From Colwellia sp. (GTDB taxonomy: Bacteria; Pseudomonadota; Gammaproteobacteria; Enterobacterales; Alteromonadaceae): 64,000 bases of DNA. Under the pieces are notes generated by a model that saw nothing but the letters and a program-made list of their open reading frames with translations, was not told the origin of the DNA and did no database searches. Every line of letters starts with the position of its first letter. The stretch's first letter is position 1. This document shows positions 1 through 11,248 of this stretch, piece after piece. The stretch is from assembly GCA_016765685.1 (NCBI GenBank), contig JAESPR010000058.1, positions 5,425 to 69,424 of the forward strand, given 5' to 3'. The translations under genes were made by a program, and so were the position numbers.

Positions 1-430
1 ATTTTACCTTCTTTGAAAATTGAATCATTAATAGCGCCTATCCAACAGCAGAATGAAGAGGATATATTAAGTTCTATCGATAATTTTGGTACTAACTTGA
101 CTAACACCGACAACGTATTTTCTGAGTCATTGATTGATAGTTTTGAACAACTTGATTTTGATGAAATATTTGAAGATGAAATATTAAGATGAAGAAACAG
201 AGTGGCCGCAGGTATCTTTCATAATTGAATCGTTAATAAAAAAGCCACAGGGTGTCGGAGTAAAAGGCGTTGAAGAGGCCATTATCAACCAACTCGATAA
301 GAGCAACTTAATGGACTTTGATGTTGATGAATATTTTTGGAAAATTGAATTAATTGAAAAAAAATCACTTTCGATCAAACCAAATATTTTAGATGAAATA
401 GACACGACAGACATCCCTTACGAGCCATAA
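1..430 (+). pseudogene. 3' part of an uncharacterised acidic protein, apparently frameshifted near 185-190
   Basis: Frame 1 is open from position 1 to TGA at 190-192 (...FDEIFEDEILR*). Compositionally similar coding continues in frame 2 from 188 to TAA at 428-430 (DEETEWPQVSFIIESLIKKPQGVGVKGVEEAI...IPYEP*) with no start codon of its own. Confidence 0.45.
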
Positions 431-435
431 ACCGA

Positions 436-1779
436 GTGAATAAAATATTAATGATGAATAATTATACCTTGCTGAAAGCCGGTGCTTATTTAAATGTTTA
501 CTTAATACTGTTTGTTTTATTAATATTTTCTGACAATATCTGGGCAAAGCAACCTGATGATATTAACAAGTTTAAAAAAGCGATAGAGCTGAGAAAGAGT
601 CAAGAATATCAGCAAGCAATTGAATTATTAGAAATTTTAAAACAAAAACACTTTGATCATAAACGTATTAATATTGAGCTAGCAATAAATTTCATTAAAT
701 TAGAAAAATATGATGAGTCCATTGTAATACTGCAACACTTACAATCATTAATATTGAGTACTTCAGAAAAAACCAAGTTGAACTCTTTATTTGAGTTAGT
801 GCAGAGCAAGCTTGACGCCTATTCAAAAAAATCAAAGAAAAGTAATCAATCACCTTATAAATTTTTGGTAGATGCAACATTCTATTATGGTGTGGATCAG
901 TACTCTACCCAGTTTCCGATATATGAATATTTAGATCCATTTGATGAGGGGTTAGCATTTGAAGATAATTTTGAGTTTGATGAGGAACTCATTGAATTAA
1001 GGAGCGATGAGGTTGATAAACAAGAAAATAATTATTTTGCTCAGCAATTACAAAGTTATTACTTATATAAATTTCAAGAAAAAAAAGGTTATAAGTTTAT
1101 CTTCAGCGGATTAGCCGCTATTTATCAACGACAGATCAAAAAAAGTACTAATCTACATTACCGACAATATAAATTAGAGCCTGCTCTGTCACTTATTATT
1201 AATGATGAATGGCTGATTAATTTAAAAATAAGAAGTCGCTTCCACGAACAAAATAGTCGGTACATTTTGAGTGACAATAGCATGCAATTGTTCGCATCTC
1301 TCCCCCTGCTTGAAGGGCGAGTGAAGTTTGGTTACAACTATAGGAAAAAAGACAATAAAACGGCGGGAAATAATGCTTTCGATGCAACTATATCTTCTCC
1401 TTGGCTTGAATATGTGTGGCGCCCCGCTTCGAAAATTAAGTTTCAAATAGGTAGCCGTTATCGTATTTATAATACGGCGGATAAATTTAATCAGTATAGA
1501 AATGTAATGTTTTATAGTAGCTTAAATTATAAACTCTCAAACAATACCAGCGTGTATTTCTCATATAACAATAGTAATTTAGCTTACGTTATTGATGATC
1601 TTGAACTAGTTAATTGGGGGGATGAAACAAAACATTCTTTTTCTGCTGGTGGGAAGTTTAGGATAAATCAACAGCTTAGTTGGGGAATTAATGGTCATGT
1701 GATTGATAATCAATTAAGCCAAGATGCAGGGGAAGATCAATGGAAGCGTCTAGAAGTATATTTTACTTATCGATTTTAG
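436..1779 (+). CDS. Exported protein with N-terminal TPR-like region and C-terminal beta-barrel (SLAM/DUF560-like)
   Basis: Signal-like N-terminus, helical repeat region, alternating aromatic C-terminal strands ending in a terminal Phe (YFTYRF). Confidence 0.55.
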   Translation: MNKILMMNNYTLLKAGAYLNVYLILFVLLIFSDNIWAKQPDDINKFKKAIELRKSQEYQQAIELLEILKQKHFDHKRINIELAINFIKLEKYDESIVILQHLQSLILSTSEKTKLNSLFELVQSKLDAYSKKSKKSNQSPYKFLVDATFYYGVDQYSTQFPIYEYLDPFDEGLAFEDNFEFDEELIELRSDEVDKQENNYFAQQLQSYYLYKFQEKKGYKFIFSGLAAIYQRQIKKSTNLHYRQYKLEPALSLIINDEWLINLKIRSRFHEQNSRYILSDNSMQLFASLPLLEGRVKFGYNYRKKDNKTAGNNAFDATISSPWLEYVWRPASKIKFQIGSRYRIYNTADKFNQYRNVMFYSSLNYKLSNNTSVYFSYNNSNLAYVIDDLELVNWGDETKHSFSAGGKFRINQQLSWGINGHVIDNQLSQDAGEDQWKRLEVYFTYRF

Positions 1780-1917
1780 CTACCAGTTTGAGCGCATCAC
1801 TAAGCTATACATTCTGATACAAACTGCGACATAGCGAAATAATATGCAAGTATAACGGCAATAAAAAAATGTTGTTGACCATGCTATTCTATAATTTAAA
1901 AGTATCTATTTGAGGTA

Positions 1918-2262
1918 ATGGTAATGGCTAGCGTGCAAGCAATATATCGAAGTACATTAATTATAATTTTTTTATTTTTTACTGTCGCTATAACAAGTGC
2001 AGCCAATGATATGAAGACAGTTGAAAATATTTATGGAATTAAAATGGAACAGAATAAATTGTTAATCAAAATGTTGTCTAATGGCTGCTCTGTTGAGCAT
2101 TCTTTTCAACTAATTTGGACTGATGAAAAGCTATTAACAGTTTACCGAGTATCGCCAGATCGTTGCCGAAGAGTCCCTTATGAAAAATGGTTTACGTTTT
2201 CATTGCCAGATAAGGTTAAAACTTTTACAGTCAGCAATATTTTTCGAGTGAATACTAATTGA
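1918..2262 (+). CDS. Small secreted hypothetical protein with two Cys
   Basis: Signal peptide-like start; short ORF directly upstream of the response regulator. Confidence 0.5.
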   Translation: MVMASVQAIYRSTLIIIFLFFTVAITSAANDMKTVENIYGIKMEQNKLLIKMLSNGCSVEHSFQLIWTDEKLLTVYRVSPDRCRRVPYEKWFTFSLPDKVKTFTVSNIFRVNTN

Positions 2263-2342
2263 ATGGGTGAATCACCGCTTAGTATTACACTAACAACCTT
2301 TCGAAGAGTGAGTATAAAAGGTATAGATAATAGGGATAATTA

Positions 2343-3047
2343 ATGATAGAAAATGTTAGTAATAAAATATTAATTGTCGATGATGATATCGAGTTATGCG
2401 AATTAATTAGCAATTATTTGGCATCAAATGGTTACCTTATCGAAGTTGTGCATAGTGGCGAGCAAGTTGAGCAGGCGATAGAGGATTTTTCACCTAATGC
2501 TATCATTCTTGATTTGATGTTACCTAATATCGATGGTCTCACTATATGTAAGAGTATTCGTGCTCGGTTTCAAGGGGCAATTATCATGCTGACCGCATTA
2601 GGTGATGATATTGATGAGGTGACGGGGCTAGAAGTCGGGGCTGATGATTACCTCGCTAAACCGGTAAAGCCAAGGGTATTATTAGCTCATCTTCGCGCTC
2701 AAATGCGAAGGTTTAGTCAAGTAAAAATATCAGCAATAGACCCTGTTATTTTTTGCCATGAACAAAGTATTTCTATTGATGCAAGTAAACGTAAGGTCAT
2801 TAATCAAGGAAATGATGTTTCTTTATCGAGTGCTGAATTTGACTTGTTATGGTTGCTTGCTGAGCAAGTCGGACAAATAGTTAAGCGTGATGTTTTGCAT
2901 GAAAAAATATTTAGATTACCTTATGACGGTATTGATCGATCAATTGATTTACGTATTTCTAGGATAAGAAAAAAGCTAAATGATAATTCAAAGGAAGCAG
3001 AAGTTATCAAAACAGTACGTAATGTCGGCTATTTATTAGCGTTGTAG
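2343..3047 (+). CDS. OmpR-family two-component response regulator
   Basis: Receiver domain (VDDD, LDLMLPNIDG, KPVKPRVLLAHL) and winged-helix C-terminus (VLHEKIF...RSIDLRISRIRKKL). Confidence 0.9.
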   Translation: MIENVSNKILIVDDDIELCELISNYLASNGYLIEVVHSGEQVEQAIEDFSPNAIILDLMLPNIDGLTICKSIRARFQGAIIMLTALGDDIDEVTGLEVGADDYLAKPVKPRVLLAHLRAQMRRFSQVKISAIDPVIFCHEQSISIDASKRKVINQGNDVSLSSAEFDLLWLLAEQVGQIVKRDVLHEKIFRLPYDGIDRSIDLRISRIRKKLNDNSKEAEVIKTVRNVGYLLAL

Positions 3048-3084
3048 CGAGGGTATAATTCTAATGGTGTAAAATAAAGCGGTA

Positions 3085-3214
3085 TGTCGATGCTGCCTCG
3101 ACAAGTTTCTTTGTCGTGCCTCACTTCGTTCGTGACGACCTACAAATACCAATGTTTAATTAAATGTAGGTCGATGCTTGCCTCGACAATATCGCAGCAA
3201 GCTAAGACCTACAT
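3085..3214. repeat. Intergenic palindromic repeat, two partial copies (GTAGGTCG..GCCTCGACA family)
   Basis: TGTCGATGCTGCCTCGACA...GAGGTCGTCACGA-type sequence and ATGTAGGTCGATGCTTGCCTCGACA...AAGACCTACAT; related copies near 11164 and 48006. Confidence 0.6.
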
Positions 3215-3230
3215 ACTTGTGACTTAGCGT

Positions 3231-4166
3231 TTAGCTAGCCATAAAATCTACACCTTCTTGAATGTCTTTTTTCAAGGTTTCAAGCATTTCTTCTTTAGCT
3301 TTTTGTTCAAAAGCACTTAGTTCCCCATAAGATAAAACTTCACTCACGCCGTTAACACCTAAACGTATCGGCTGTGCGAAGAATGAAGCATCTTCCCCAT
3401 TACCTTCAACATAAGCGTAATCAACCACGTCTTCACCTTGTAAGCCTTTTACCAACGACATACAAAAACGTGCTGCTGCTGCGCCCATAGATAAAGTAGC
3501 TGAGCCGCCACCCGCTTTTGCTTCAACAACTTCAGTACCCGCATTTTGAATACGTGGTGTTAACGTTGCCACTTCTTCATCAGTAAAGGTAACGCCTTCA
3601 ACTTGTGACAATAAAGGTAGAATTGTAGTGCCCGAGTGACCACCAATAACCGGTACTTTAACAGTTGCTACATCTAAGCCTTTCAATTCAGCAACAAACG
3701 CTTCAGAGCGAATTACATCTAACGTAGTGATACCAAATACACGAGCTGCATCATAAGTGCCTGCTTTTTTGAATACTTGTGCAACGATTGGCACAGTACC
3801 ATTTACTGGGTTAGTGATAATACCCACTAGGGCTTTAGGACAAGCGGCAACAATACCTTCGGCTAATACTTTAATAATACCCGCATTTACATTGAATAAA
3901 TCAGCTCTGTCCATACCCGGTTTGCGTGGCATTCCTGCTGGAATTAATACAATATCGGCGCCAGTTAAGGCTGCATGTAAATCATCACGACCAAACCCGG
4001 CAACTTTTACATCGGTAGGGATATGAGATAAGTCAACCGCAACACCTGGTACAACAGGGGCAACATCGTAAAGTGATAACTCAGATCCTGCAGGCAATTG
4101 AGTTTTTAATAATAAAGATAATGCTTGACCAATACCGCCAGCGGCGCCTAAAACTGCTACTTTCAT
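3231..4166 (-). CDS. mdh: Malate dehydrogenase
   Basis: [21 protein letters not shown] and [16 protein letters not shown]; about 311 aa, typical bacterial Mdh, divergent from argR. Confidence 0.97.
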   Translation of the reverse strand: MKVAVLGAAGGIGQALSLLLKTQLPAGSELSLYDVAPVVPGVAVDLSHIPTDVKVAGFGRDDLHAALTGADIVLIPAGMPRKPGMDRADLFNVNAGIIKVLAEGIVAACPKALVGIITNPVNGTVPIVAQVFKKAGTYDAARVFGITTLDVIRSEAFVAELKGLDVATVKVPVIGGHSGTTILPLLSQVEGVTFTDEEVATLTPRIQNAGTEVVEAKAGGGSATLSMGAAAARFCMSLVKGLQGEDVVDYAYVEGNGEDASFFAQPIRLGVNGVSEVLSYGELSAFEQKAKEEMLETLKKDIQEGVDFMAS

Positions 4167-4403
4167 GTGATCTCTCCGAGATTTTAATAGTGGGGTTAAA
4201 TTACATTTAATTTTTCAACAAAAAATTTGAGTAAATACGTAAAAATTTGCTGCGCAAAGATATAGTATAGACAATAAAAAAACAATCAATATTAACTTAT
4301 AGCGTATATTTATACCTATGATAGCGTATAATATACTCGTACAAAAACCCAACTTCAGTATTAATTTATTACAATCAAAATTAAAAGGTTTTGATATAAA
4401 ACA

Positions 4404-4877
4404 ATGAATGGTCAACAAAAACAAGAAGCACTAATACAAACATTTAAAGATTTATTGAAACAAGAACAATTTGGCTCGCAAGGCGAAATTGTTGACGCTT
4501 TAAAAAGCATGGGTTTTGATAATATCAGTCAATCTAAAATATCTCGTATGTTAAGCAAATTTGGCGCAGTTCGCACTCGTAATGCCCGCCAAGAAATGGT
4601 TTATTGCTTACCTGCTGAGCTTGGTGTACCAACAGCACAGAGCCCATTGAAACAGTTAGTATTAGAAATTGAACACAATGGCATGATGATCATCATTCAA
4701 ACAAGCCCAGGTGCTGCACAATTAATTGCTCGATTACTGGATAGTTTAAGTAAAAGTGATGGGGTACTAGGCACTATTGCCGGTGATGATACGATATTTA
4801 TTGCCCCGACAGATGTTGAAAATATCAAAGAAACTATTAATAAATTAGAACGCCTTTTCTCTAAAACCTTAAGCTAA
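4404..4877 (+). CDS. argR: Arginine repressor
   Basis: 157 aa; [32 protein letters not shown]...SQSKISRML and C-terminal [13 protein letters not shown]. Confidence 0.95.
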   Translation: MNGQQKQEALIQTFKDLLKQEQFGSQGEIVDALKSMGFDNISQSKISRMLSKFGAVRTRNARQEMVYCLPAELGVPTAQSPLKQLVLEIEHNGMMIIIQTSPGAAQLIARLLDSLSKSDGVLGTIAGDDTIFIAPTDVENIKETINKLERLFSKTLS

Positions 4878-7800
4878 CTTGTTTCCAGCGCTAGCGCTTG
4901 TAATATATTGGTTAATAGCAATTGAGCCGTTACGGGTTTAGCAATATGTAGGTTCATACCTGCTGCTAAACTCCGTAGTTTATCTTCTTCACGAGCGTGA
5001 GCTGTCATTGCTATAATAGGAAGATTTTTATATTTTTCTACTTTTCTAATCTCAATGGTTGCTGTTAACCCATCCATAATAGGCATTTGAATATCCATTA
5101 ATACTACATCAAAATTTTCCTTTTCAAGTGAGTCTATGGCTCGTTGACCATTGTCTGCAATCACCACTTGCGCTTTCATGCTCGTTAACAGTTCTTTGGC
5201 AACCAACTGATTTACCAAGTTATCTTCTACTAATAACACCTTGATATTAGCTAGGTTTTCTTGACTTACACTTGTTGCGTGAGCTGTTATAGCAGATGAT
5301 TTGTTTTTTGTAGCGGTACTTTTAACTAATACTAAAGTCTCTTTTTCTACTAGCGTTTGTGTCAATACACTGGCAATTTGATCTAACGAATAACGATATA
5401 AAGGTGTATCAAGCAGAATATAAGTGGCGTTCATTTTATCTAACTGTTGGCATATTTCACTGCTTAATTCGTGCATAACCGGTTGGCAAAGACCAATTAA
5501 GTCAACATTTTGATACCAATCAACCACAGCGTTTTCCAAATTAGTTGGTTGCGGGCAGAGAACCTCTTCATTCATTAACAATACTACCTTAGCGTTAGAT
5601 AATGCTTTATTCGCAAACTGTTGACTGAATTCAAATAAATCATCAAATTGATGATAATGCCAAGACAAACAGTTAATGGTTTCTATACAGCTAGTTGATA
5701 ATGCTTGCTTAATAACACATAAATGAATAGTTTCTTTGTTATCGCTTGTTTTGTATTGAGAATCAAAATCTTGCTTTTCTTCCTCGCTAGGTTGAGAGAA
5801 AGGTAAAACAAAGCTAAATTCACAGCCTTTGCCTAAATCACTTTTTAAGGTTATTTCGCCGCCAAGTAACTTAACGATTTGCTGACAAATAGACAAGCCT
5901 AATCCTGAGCCACCATACTTTCTGGTCATAGAAATGTCAGCTTGTGAAAAAGCTTCAAACAAATGACCTTGCTTGTCCTTCGCAATGCCAATGCCGGTAT
6001 CTTTTACTTTAAACCGAACCAAAGCATTGATTGTACTTACCCCAATAACATCAATAAGCAAAGCCACTTCGCCTTGCTCAGTAAACTTAATGGCATTATT
6101 CAATAAGTTTGACAGTACTTGCACTAAGCGCATTTCATCACTCATCAGTAAACTGGGTACATTGGATGCTAACTCTATTCGCACATTTAATTTTTTTGTA
6201 TAAATATTAACCGCATTAAGTTTGAGAGCTTTATCAATAGTTGCCGGTAAGTTAATAACATCTTTAACAATAACCATTTTTCCCGCTTCAATTTTAGATA
6301 AATCAAGTAACTCATCAATAAGATGTAATAAAGAAAAAGCGGCGGTTTGAGCGCTGGCTAAATAATGTAACTGGCGTGAATCTAATAAGGTGCGAGTCAA
6401 TAAATCCATCATGCCTTGCATAGCATTAATGGGGGTTCTAATTTCATGACTCATATTTGCCAGAAACTGAATTTTTACTTGGTTGGCATATTCCGCTTGG
6501 TTTTTAGCATTTTCTAACGCCGATTGAGTTGCTTGTCGCTCAGTGACATTTTGCAAAATAGTAATAGTACCCAGTATTTCTCCTTGCTCATTAGTAAACT
6601 GATTACAAAATCCTTGATAACTTTCTTCTCCCGCTTCAATTAACGCTTGTTGTGGGTAGTCATTATCAGATACTGCATTTAAAGCATCAATCTCGCACGC
6701 CAACGCTTTAGGCATAAATTGACTCGATTGAAAACCTAACATCTTGCTTTCTAAACGACCACTTAATTGCTCAAATGCTTGGTTACAGCCCATTAATTTT
6801 CCTTGCGGATCATTAAAGATAATCAATTCAGGAATGGCATTCATAACCGATCGCAACAGCACATAATCCCGCTGATGTTTAGCACTGGTTTCTTGCAATG
6901 CTTGGGTTTTCTCAAATACTCGACTATCAAGCACTTCATTTTGCTCTTTTAATTGCAATAACAAACTGCGATTTTGGGTGAATATATCTTCTACTAATAC
7001 AAACCAATGTAACCAATCAGCATTCGCTTTCACTTTCCCTGGGTCACCTTGCGCGCAATACTCTATGTGGCTAATAAAATCATGGGTTGGTTTAATGAAA
7101 CTACGTCGCGTCATGGCATTCACTAACATTAAAAAAGCCAACAAGCCAATTAACAAGATGGTAAACATAAAAATAAAGTGGCTACGCAGTGGTCGAATAA
7201 AATTGGCATGGGGTTGATACTTTAATAAAGTCCAACCGTTCACCGACAACGTTTGCTTTTCAACTTGCCAATCGCCAATACGCACTGAATCGGGCAACAG
7301 TGCTAAACTTTCCTGCTTTAAATGATGCAAAGCCTTTGGCAATACTTTTTGCCATGATGCTCGATAACCCAGCGGTTCTTTGCCTTTTTGTTTAAAAATT
7401 AAAATATCGTTGTTTTGATTAAACAGTACCAAGCCTTGCTCTGCCGAGGGCAATTTTGACAAACTTTGCTGCAAACGAGCCAAGCTAATATCAATAACAA
7501 CAGCGCCAAGCATTTTTTTCCCTCGATAAACACCGATGCCCAACGAAGCATTCATACCAGTACCCGCAGCATCAATATAAGGAGATGACCAAATGACTCG
7601 GTTATTTTCAAAGCCTAATTTTTGTATTTTTCTGGCATGGACATTCGTTAACATGCGATCACTAAAACGCCAGCTATCACGGCCGATCCAAGGGAAAATA
7701 TTAACAAACTGCTCAGTAGACACATAATAAAACCAGTTGGCTTCTTCAATAACTTTTTGCGCGGCAACAAACGCTGGGGTTAAAGCATTGGCCATGGCTA

Positions 7801-8212
7801 TTTCTTGTTTTTTCAATAAAGAGAATTGGTCAACATAACCAAAGCCGGTAATGTTGCCACTAATGCGCTTGTATTGTTCAAAAGTGCTACGGTTAGGCTT
7901 ATCTAAAAAAAACAACGAGCCTTCTTGAATTAGGAGAGGTGCTTGTGAATATAATTCATCTGGATATTTGAGCGCATATTGAGCAAACTCTTGGATGCCC
8001 GTAATGGCTTGCTCACTTTGCACTAACATGGAATTTAACTGATGCGCTTGTGTGGTTAGCTGTATTAAACCTTGCTGTTTGTGTACTGACAATTCGCTGT
8101 AATAACGCAATGATGCTGCAGCTAGTGCAATAAAAACGATAATAATAAAAGCAACCACAACCGCTGTATTGTAGCGCCTAAATACCGTATTTTCCGCGTG
8201 TATATTTAACAA
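4874..8212 (-). CDS. Hybrid sensor histidine kinase (periplasmic sensor, PAS, HisKA, HATPase, receiver)
   Basis: [17 protein letters not shown]-box, [11 protein letters not shown] and [19 protein letters not shown], receiver [18 protein letters not shown]...[14 protein letters not shown]. Confidence 0.93.
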   Translation of the reverse strand: MLNIHAENTVFRRYNTAVVVAFIIIVFIALAAASLRYYSELSVHKQQGLIQLTTQAHQLNSMLVQSEQAITGIQEFAQYALKYPDELYSQAPLLIQEGSLFFLDKPNRSTFEQYKRISGNITGFGYVDQFSLLKKQEIAMANALTPAFVAAQKVIEEANWFYYVSTEQFVNIFPWIGRDSWRFSDRMLTNVHARKIQKLGFENNRVIWSSPYIDAAGTGMNASLGIGVYRGKKMLGAVVIDISLARLQQSLSKLPSAEQGLVLFNQNNDILIFKQKGKEPLGYRASWQKVLPKALHHLKQESLALLPDSVRIGDWQVEKQTLSVNGWTLLKYQPHANFIRPLRSHFIFMFTILLIGLLAFLMLVNAMTRRSFIKPTHDFISHIEYCAQGDPGKVKANADWLHWFVLVEDIFTQNRSLLLQLKEQNEVLDSRVFEKTQALQETSAKHQRDYVLLRSVMNAIPELIIFNDPQGKLMGCNQAFEQLSGRLESKMLGFQSSQFMPKALACEIDALNAVSDNDYPQQALIEAGEESYQGFCNQFTNEQGEILGTITILQNVTERQATQSALENAKNQAEYANQVKIQFLANMSHEIRTPINAMQGMMDLLTRTLLDSRQLHYLASAQTAAFSLLHLIDELLDLSKIEAGKMVIVKDVINLPATIDKALKLNAVNIYTKKLNVRIELASNVPSLLMSDEMRLVQVLSNLLNNAIKFTEQGEVALLIDVIGVSTINALVRFKVKDTGIGIAKDKQGHLFEAFSQADISMTRKYGGSGLGLSICQQIVKLLGGEITLKSDLGKGCEFSFVLPFSQPSEEEKQDFDSQYKTSDNKETIHLCVIKQALSTSCIETINCLSWHYHQFDDLFEFSQQFANKALSNAKVVLLMNEEVLCPQPTNLENAVVDWYQNVDLIGLCQPVMHELSSEICQQLDKMNATYILLDTPLYRYSLDQIASVLTQTLVEKETLVLVKSTATKNKSSAITAHATSVSQENLANIKVLLVEDNLVNQLVAKELLTSMKAQVVIADNGQRAIDSLEKENFDVVLMDIQMPIMDGLTATIEIRKVEKYKNLPIIAMTAHAREEDKLRSLAAGMNLHIAKPVTAQLLLTNILQALALETS

Positions 8213-8378
8213 TATTTAGCCTTAGTATAGGATATAGACCCTAAAGTCTATTGAATTTTCATGTTTAACGTTATCATAACTAAGGCAGAAGCAAAAACTT
8301 ATCAATGCTGTTTCTAAAAGGTGAGTTAATGTCAGCACCCCCTAGTATGACTGTAAATTAAATACCTCCCTAACGAGA

Positions 8379-8804
8379 ATGTTTATTATGAACAAAAAAG
8401 ATCCTCCATTAACCATTGGCCGTTTAGCTAAAGCAGCCAAAGTAAATATTGAAACCATTAGGCACTATCAACGCAAAACGCTAATTGTTGAACCGGAAAA
8501 ACCTCTCAACGGTTTTAGACATTACCCAGTAACAACTATTGATGAATTAAAGTTTATTAAACGCGCTCAGCAATTGGGGTTTTCCTTAAAAGAAATAAAA
8601 CAATTATTGCTATTGGGTGAGCAACATTGTCATGATGTTCAGCAACTTGCTATTGAAAAGCGCGCCATTATTAACCGTCAAATCTCAGGATTACAGACTA
8701 TTCAAACCGCACTAGACCAGTTAATAGAGAAATGTTATTACGATGATACCGAAAAATGCAGTCTCATTAAGACTTTATCTGAACAAGGTTTTCTCGAAGA
8801 TTAA
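8379..8804 (+). CDS. merR: Mercury-type MerR-family regulator
   Basis: MerR HTH (TIGRLAKAAKVNIETIRHYQRK), metal-site Cys at HCHD and KCYYDDTEKC; upstream of merTPA. Confidence 0.88.
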   Translation: MFIMNKKDPPLTIGRLAKAAKVNIETIRHYQRKTLIVEPEKPLNGFRHYPVTTIDELKFIKRAQQLGFSLKEIKQLLLLGEQHCHDVQQLAIEKRAIINRQISGLQTIQTALDQLIEKCYYDDTEKCSLIKTLSEQGFLED

Positions 8805-8841
8805 CCGAACAATCACCAAATAAATATTTTTCCTTTCACTG

Positions 8842-8873
8842 TTGACTCTGGGCTCTAGTCCAGAGTGTAAACT
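8842..8873 (+). promoter_or_regulatory. MerR-type promoter/operator for merTPA
   Basis: TTGACT (8842-8847), 20-bp spacer, TAAACT (8868-8873), with perfect 7-bp dyad ACTCTGG-8-CCAGAGT (8845-8866). Confidence 0.85.
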
Positions 8874-8915
8874 GCCTCAACTGCTTTAATCAAAAACAGA
8901 AAATGAGCGCTTTTT

Positions 8916-9281
8916 ATGTCAGCATTACCCTCAGCAAAAAAATCATTACTCGTTGCAATTTTAGCGGGCATCGGCGCTTCAGCTTGCTGCATTGCCCCGC
9001 TACTTTTGCTATCACTTGGTTTAAGTGGCGCTTGGGTCGGTAACCTCACTGCAATGGAGCCTTACAGTGGTTATTTCACCGCAGCCACCATCATTATGTT
9101 GGCTATAGTTTTCCACCAGCTCTATATGAAATCGAACAACAGGCCGCAACCCTGTGCCAAAGGTAGCTTATGTGAAAACCCTAACGTACTAAAAAATCAG
9201 CGTATTATATTTTGGGTAGTCAGTATCATTTTGCTAGCGATGGTCAGTTTTCCGTATTATGCAGAATATTTATTAGGCTGA
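8916..9281 (+). CDS. merT: Mercuric ion transporter MerT
   Basis: GIGASACCIAPLLLLSLGLSGAWVGNLTAMEPY motif in TM1; second Cys pair; three TM helices. Confidence 0.93.
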   Translation: MSALPSAKKSLLVAILAGIGASACCIAPLLLLSLGLSGAWVGNLTAMEPYSGYFTAATIIMLAIVFHQLYMKSNNRPQPCAKGSLCENPNVLKNQRIIFWVVSIILLAMVSFPYYAEYLLG

Positions 9282-9345
9282 ATTCCCAATACTCCAAACA
9301 ATTAATATTTAATAATTAACAACTAACACCACTAAGGATATTTAC

Positions 9346-9669
9346 ATGAAAAACCTCTTTATCAGCGTTTCAATTTTATTGGCCTCTTTGCTAGTTAATG
9401 TAACCTACGCCGAGTCATCAACGTTAAGCCATGAAATGGCAAGCACACAAAAAACAGCTACTTTTACCATCAATAAAATGACCTGTAAAATGTGCCATAT
9501 CACCGTACGTAAAGCGATGGAGAAAGTAGATGGCGTTATCACCGCTTCTGTTGATTATGATAGTAAAACTGCCACCGTTGCTTTTGACTCTGCCAAAACG
9601 ACCACCGATGCTATTGCCCTAGCTTCAACTAATATTGGTTATCCGGCGGTATTAAAAGCAACAAACTAA
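9346..9669 (+). CDS. merP: Periplasmic mercuric ion-binding protein MerP
   Basis: Signal peptide and HMA motif MTCKMCHITVRKAMEKVDGV. Confidence 0.92.
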   Translation: MKNLFISVSILLASLLVNVTYAESSTLSHEMASTQKTATFTINKMTCKMCHITVRKAMEKVDGVITASVDYDSKTATVAFDSAKTTTDAIALASTNIGYPAVLKATN

Positions 9670-9700
9670 TCTTTTAAAGCTTCATTTTAAGGAATAAACT

Positions 9701-11155
9701 ATGCCGTCATCGTCTTGTTGTGCGACTAAGCAGTCAGGCTCTCCTGTTTTACATGTCGCCATTATCGGCAGTGGCTCAGCCGCTTTTTCTTGTGCATTGA
9801 AACTACTTGAGCAAACAGGTAAAAATAACGCCAGAATCACCATTATTGAAGCAAATAAAAACATTGGCGGGTGCTGTGTTAATGTTGGCTGTGTGCCATC
9901 AAAAATATTGATTCGCGCAGCGCAATTGGCACAACAGCAGCGTAATAATCCATTTACGGGTATCGAGAACCATCCACCGTTGCTCAACCGCGCGTTATTG
10001 TCAGCGCAGCAAAACTCCCGTGTTGATGAATTAAGACAAGCTAAATATCAAAAAATGCTTAATGATAACCCTGATATTTCATTAGTGGCTGGTTTTGCTA
10101 AATTCAAAGATAAACAGACACTTACCTTAACGCTTAACGATGGTAGCGAGCAAACCATAACAGCTGATAAATTTTTAATTGCCACGGGCTCATCGCCCAC
10201 TATTCCTGACATTGAAGGTTTGCAAAAAACGCCCTATTGGACTTCAACCGAGGCCATTTTTGCGACCAAAGCACCACCGCATTTAGCGATTATTGGCTCA
10301 TCAGTTATTGCCTTAGAGATTGCTCAAGCTTACCGCCGCTTAGGCAGTGAAGTCACCCTTATTGCCCGTCATACTTTACTAACTAAAGAGGAGCCTCTAT
10401 TGGGCAAAGAGCTAACGTTAGCATTTGAAAATGAAGGAATAAAAGTACTAAGCAATTGCCAAACTAAACGTGTGTCGCATAATGGCGAACATTTCACTTT
10501 GTTGCTCGATGATCAAAAAGAAATACTATGTCAACAATTACTTATCAGCACAGGTCGGCACGCCAATACTAGTCAACTGAACCTCAGCGCTGCTGGCATC
10601 GAAACAGATCAAAACGGTAGTATTAGGGTTAATAACAAAATGGCAACCTCAACTGCTAATATATATGCCGCAGGTGACTGCGCTAATATGCCACAATTTG
10701 TTTATGTTGCCGCTGCGGCGGGTAGTCGAGCAGCTATTAACATGACCGGTGGTGATGCCATACTAGATCTAACGACCATGCCCGCAGTTATATTTACCGA
10801 CCCGCAAGTTGCTACTGTTGGTTTGACTGAAGCCCAAGCGCAGCAGCAAGGTATGAAAACCAAGAGCCGAGTATTAACCATGGAAAATGTGCCCAGAGCT
10901 TTGGCTAATTTTGCCACTGAGGGTTTTATCAAGTTAGTCGCCTTAGCAGACACAGGCAGAATTATCGGCGCACAAATTTTAGCCCATGAAGGGGGCGAGA
11001 TTATTCAAAGTGCCGCGCTTGCCATTCATAATAAAATGACTGTTGATGATCTCGCTAAGCAGTTATTTCCCTACTTAACTATGGTTGAAGGTTTGAAGCT
11101 TTGCGCCCAAACTTTTAGTAAAGATGTATCGCAACTGTCTTGTTGCGCCGGTTAA
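9701..11155 (+). CDS. merA: Mercury(II) reductase, lacking an NmerA domain
   Basis: FAD motif IIGSGSAAFSCA, redox-active GGCCVNVGCVPSKILIRAAQLA, C-terminal vicinal Cys pair LSCCAG. Confidence 0.94.
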   Translation: MPSSSCCATKQSGSPVLHVAIIGSGSAAFSCALKLLEQTGKNNARITIIEANKNIGGCCVNVGCVPSKILIRAAQLAQQQRNNPFTGIENHPPLLNRALLSAQQNSRVDELRQAKYQKMLNDNPDISLVAGFAKFKDKQTLTLTLNDGSEQTITADKFLIATGSSPTIPDIEGLQKTPYWTSTEAIFATKAPPHLAIIGSSVIALEIAQAYRRLGSEVTLIARHTLLTKEEPLLGKELTLAFENEGIKVLSNCQTKRVSHNGEHFTLLLDDQKEILCQQLLISTGRHANTSQLNLSAAGIETDQNGSIRVNNKMATSTANIYAAGDCANMPQFVYVAAAAGSRAAINMTGGDAILDLTTMPAVIFTDPQVATVGLTEAQAQQQGMKTKSRVLTMENVPRALANFATEGFIKLVALADTGRIIGAQILAHEGGEIIQSAALAIHNKMTVDDLAKQLFPYLTMVEGLKLCAQTFSKDVSQLSCCAG

Positions 11156-11163
11156 ATAAATAT

Positions 11164-11232
11164 TGTGTCGAGGTAAACGACCTACATTGTTCCTAATGTA
11201 GGTCATCACGAGCAGCGCGAGGCACGACTTTG
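11164..11232. repeat. Palindromic intergenic repeat between convergent merA and arsJ
   Basis: GACCTACATT (11179-11188) - gttcct - AATGTAGGTC (11195-11204), perfect 10-bp arms; flanked by GTCGAGG and GAGGCACGAC as in the 3.1-kb repeat. Confidence 0.7.
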
Positions 11233-11248
11233 TACCTTGATCTATTAC

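Noticed and set aside
2930-2950. TTGATCGATCAA as an FNR site
   Set aside because: Spacer is 2 nt rather than 4 and it lies inside the response regulator CDS.
3757-4026. 89-aa plus-strand ORF
   Set aside because: Antisense to mdh; low-complexity shadow frame.
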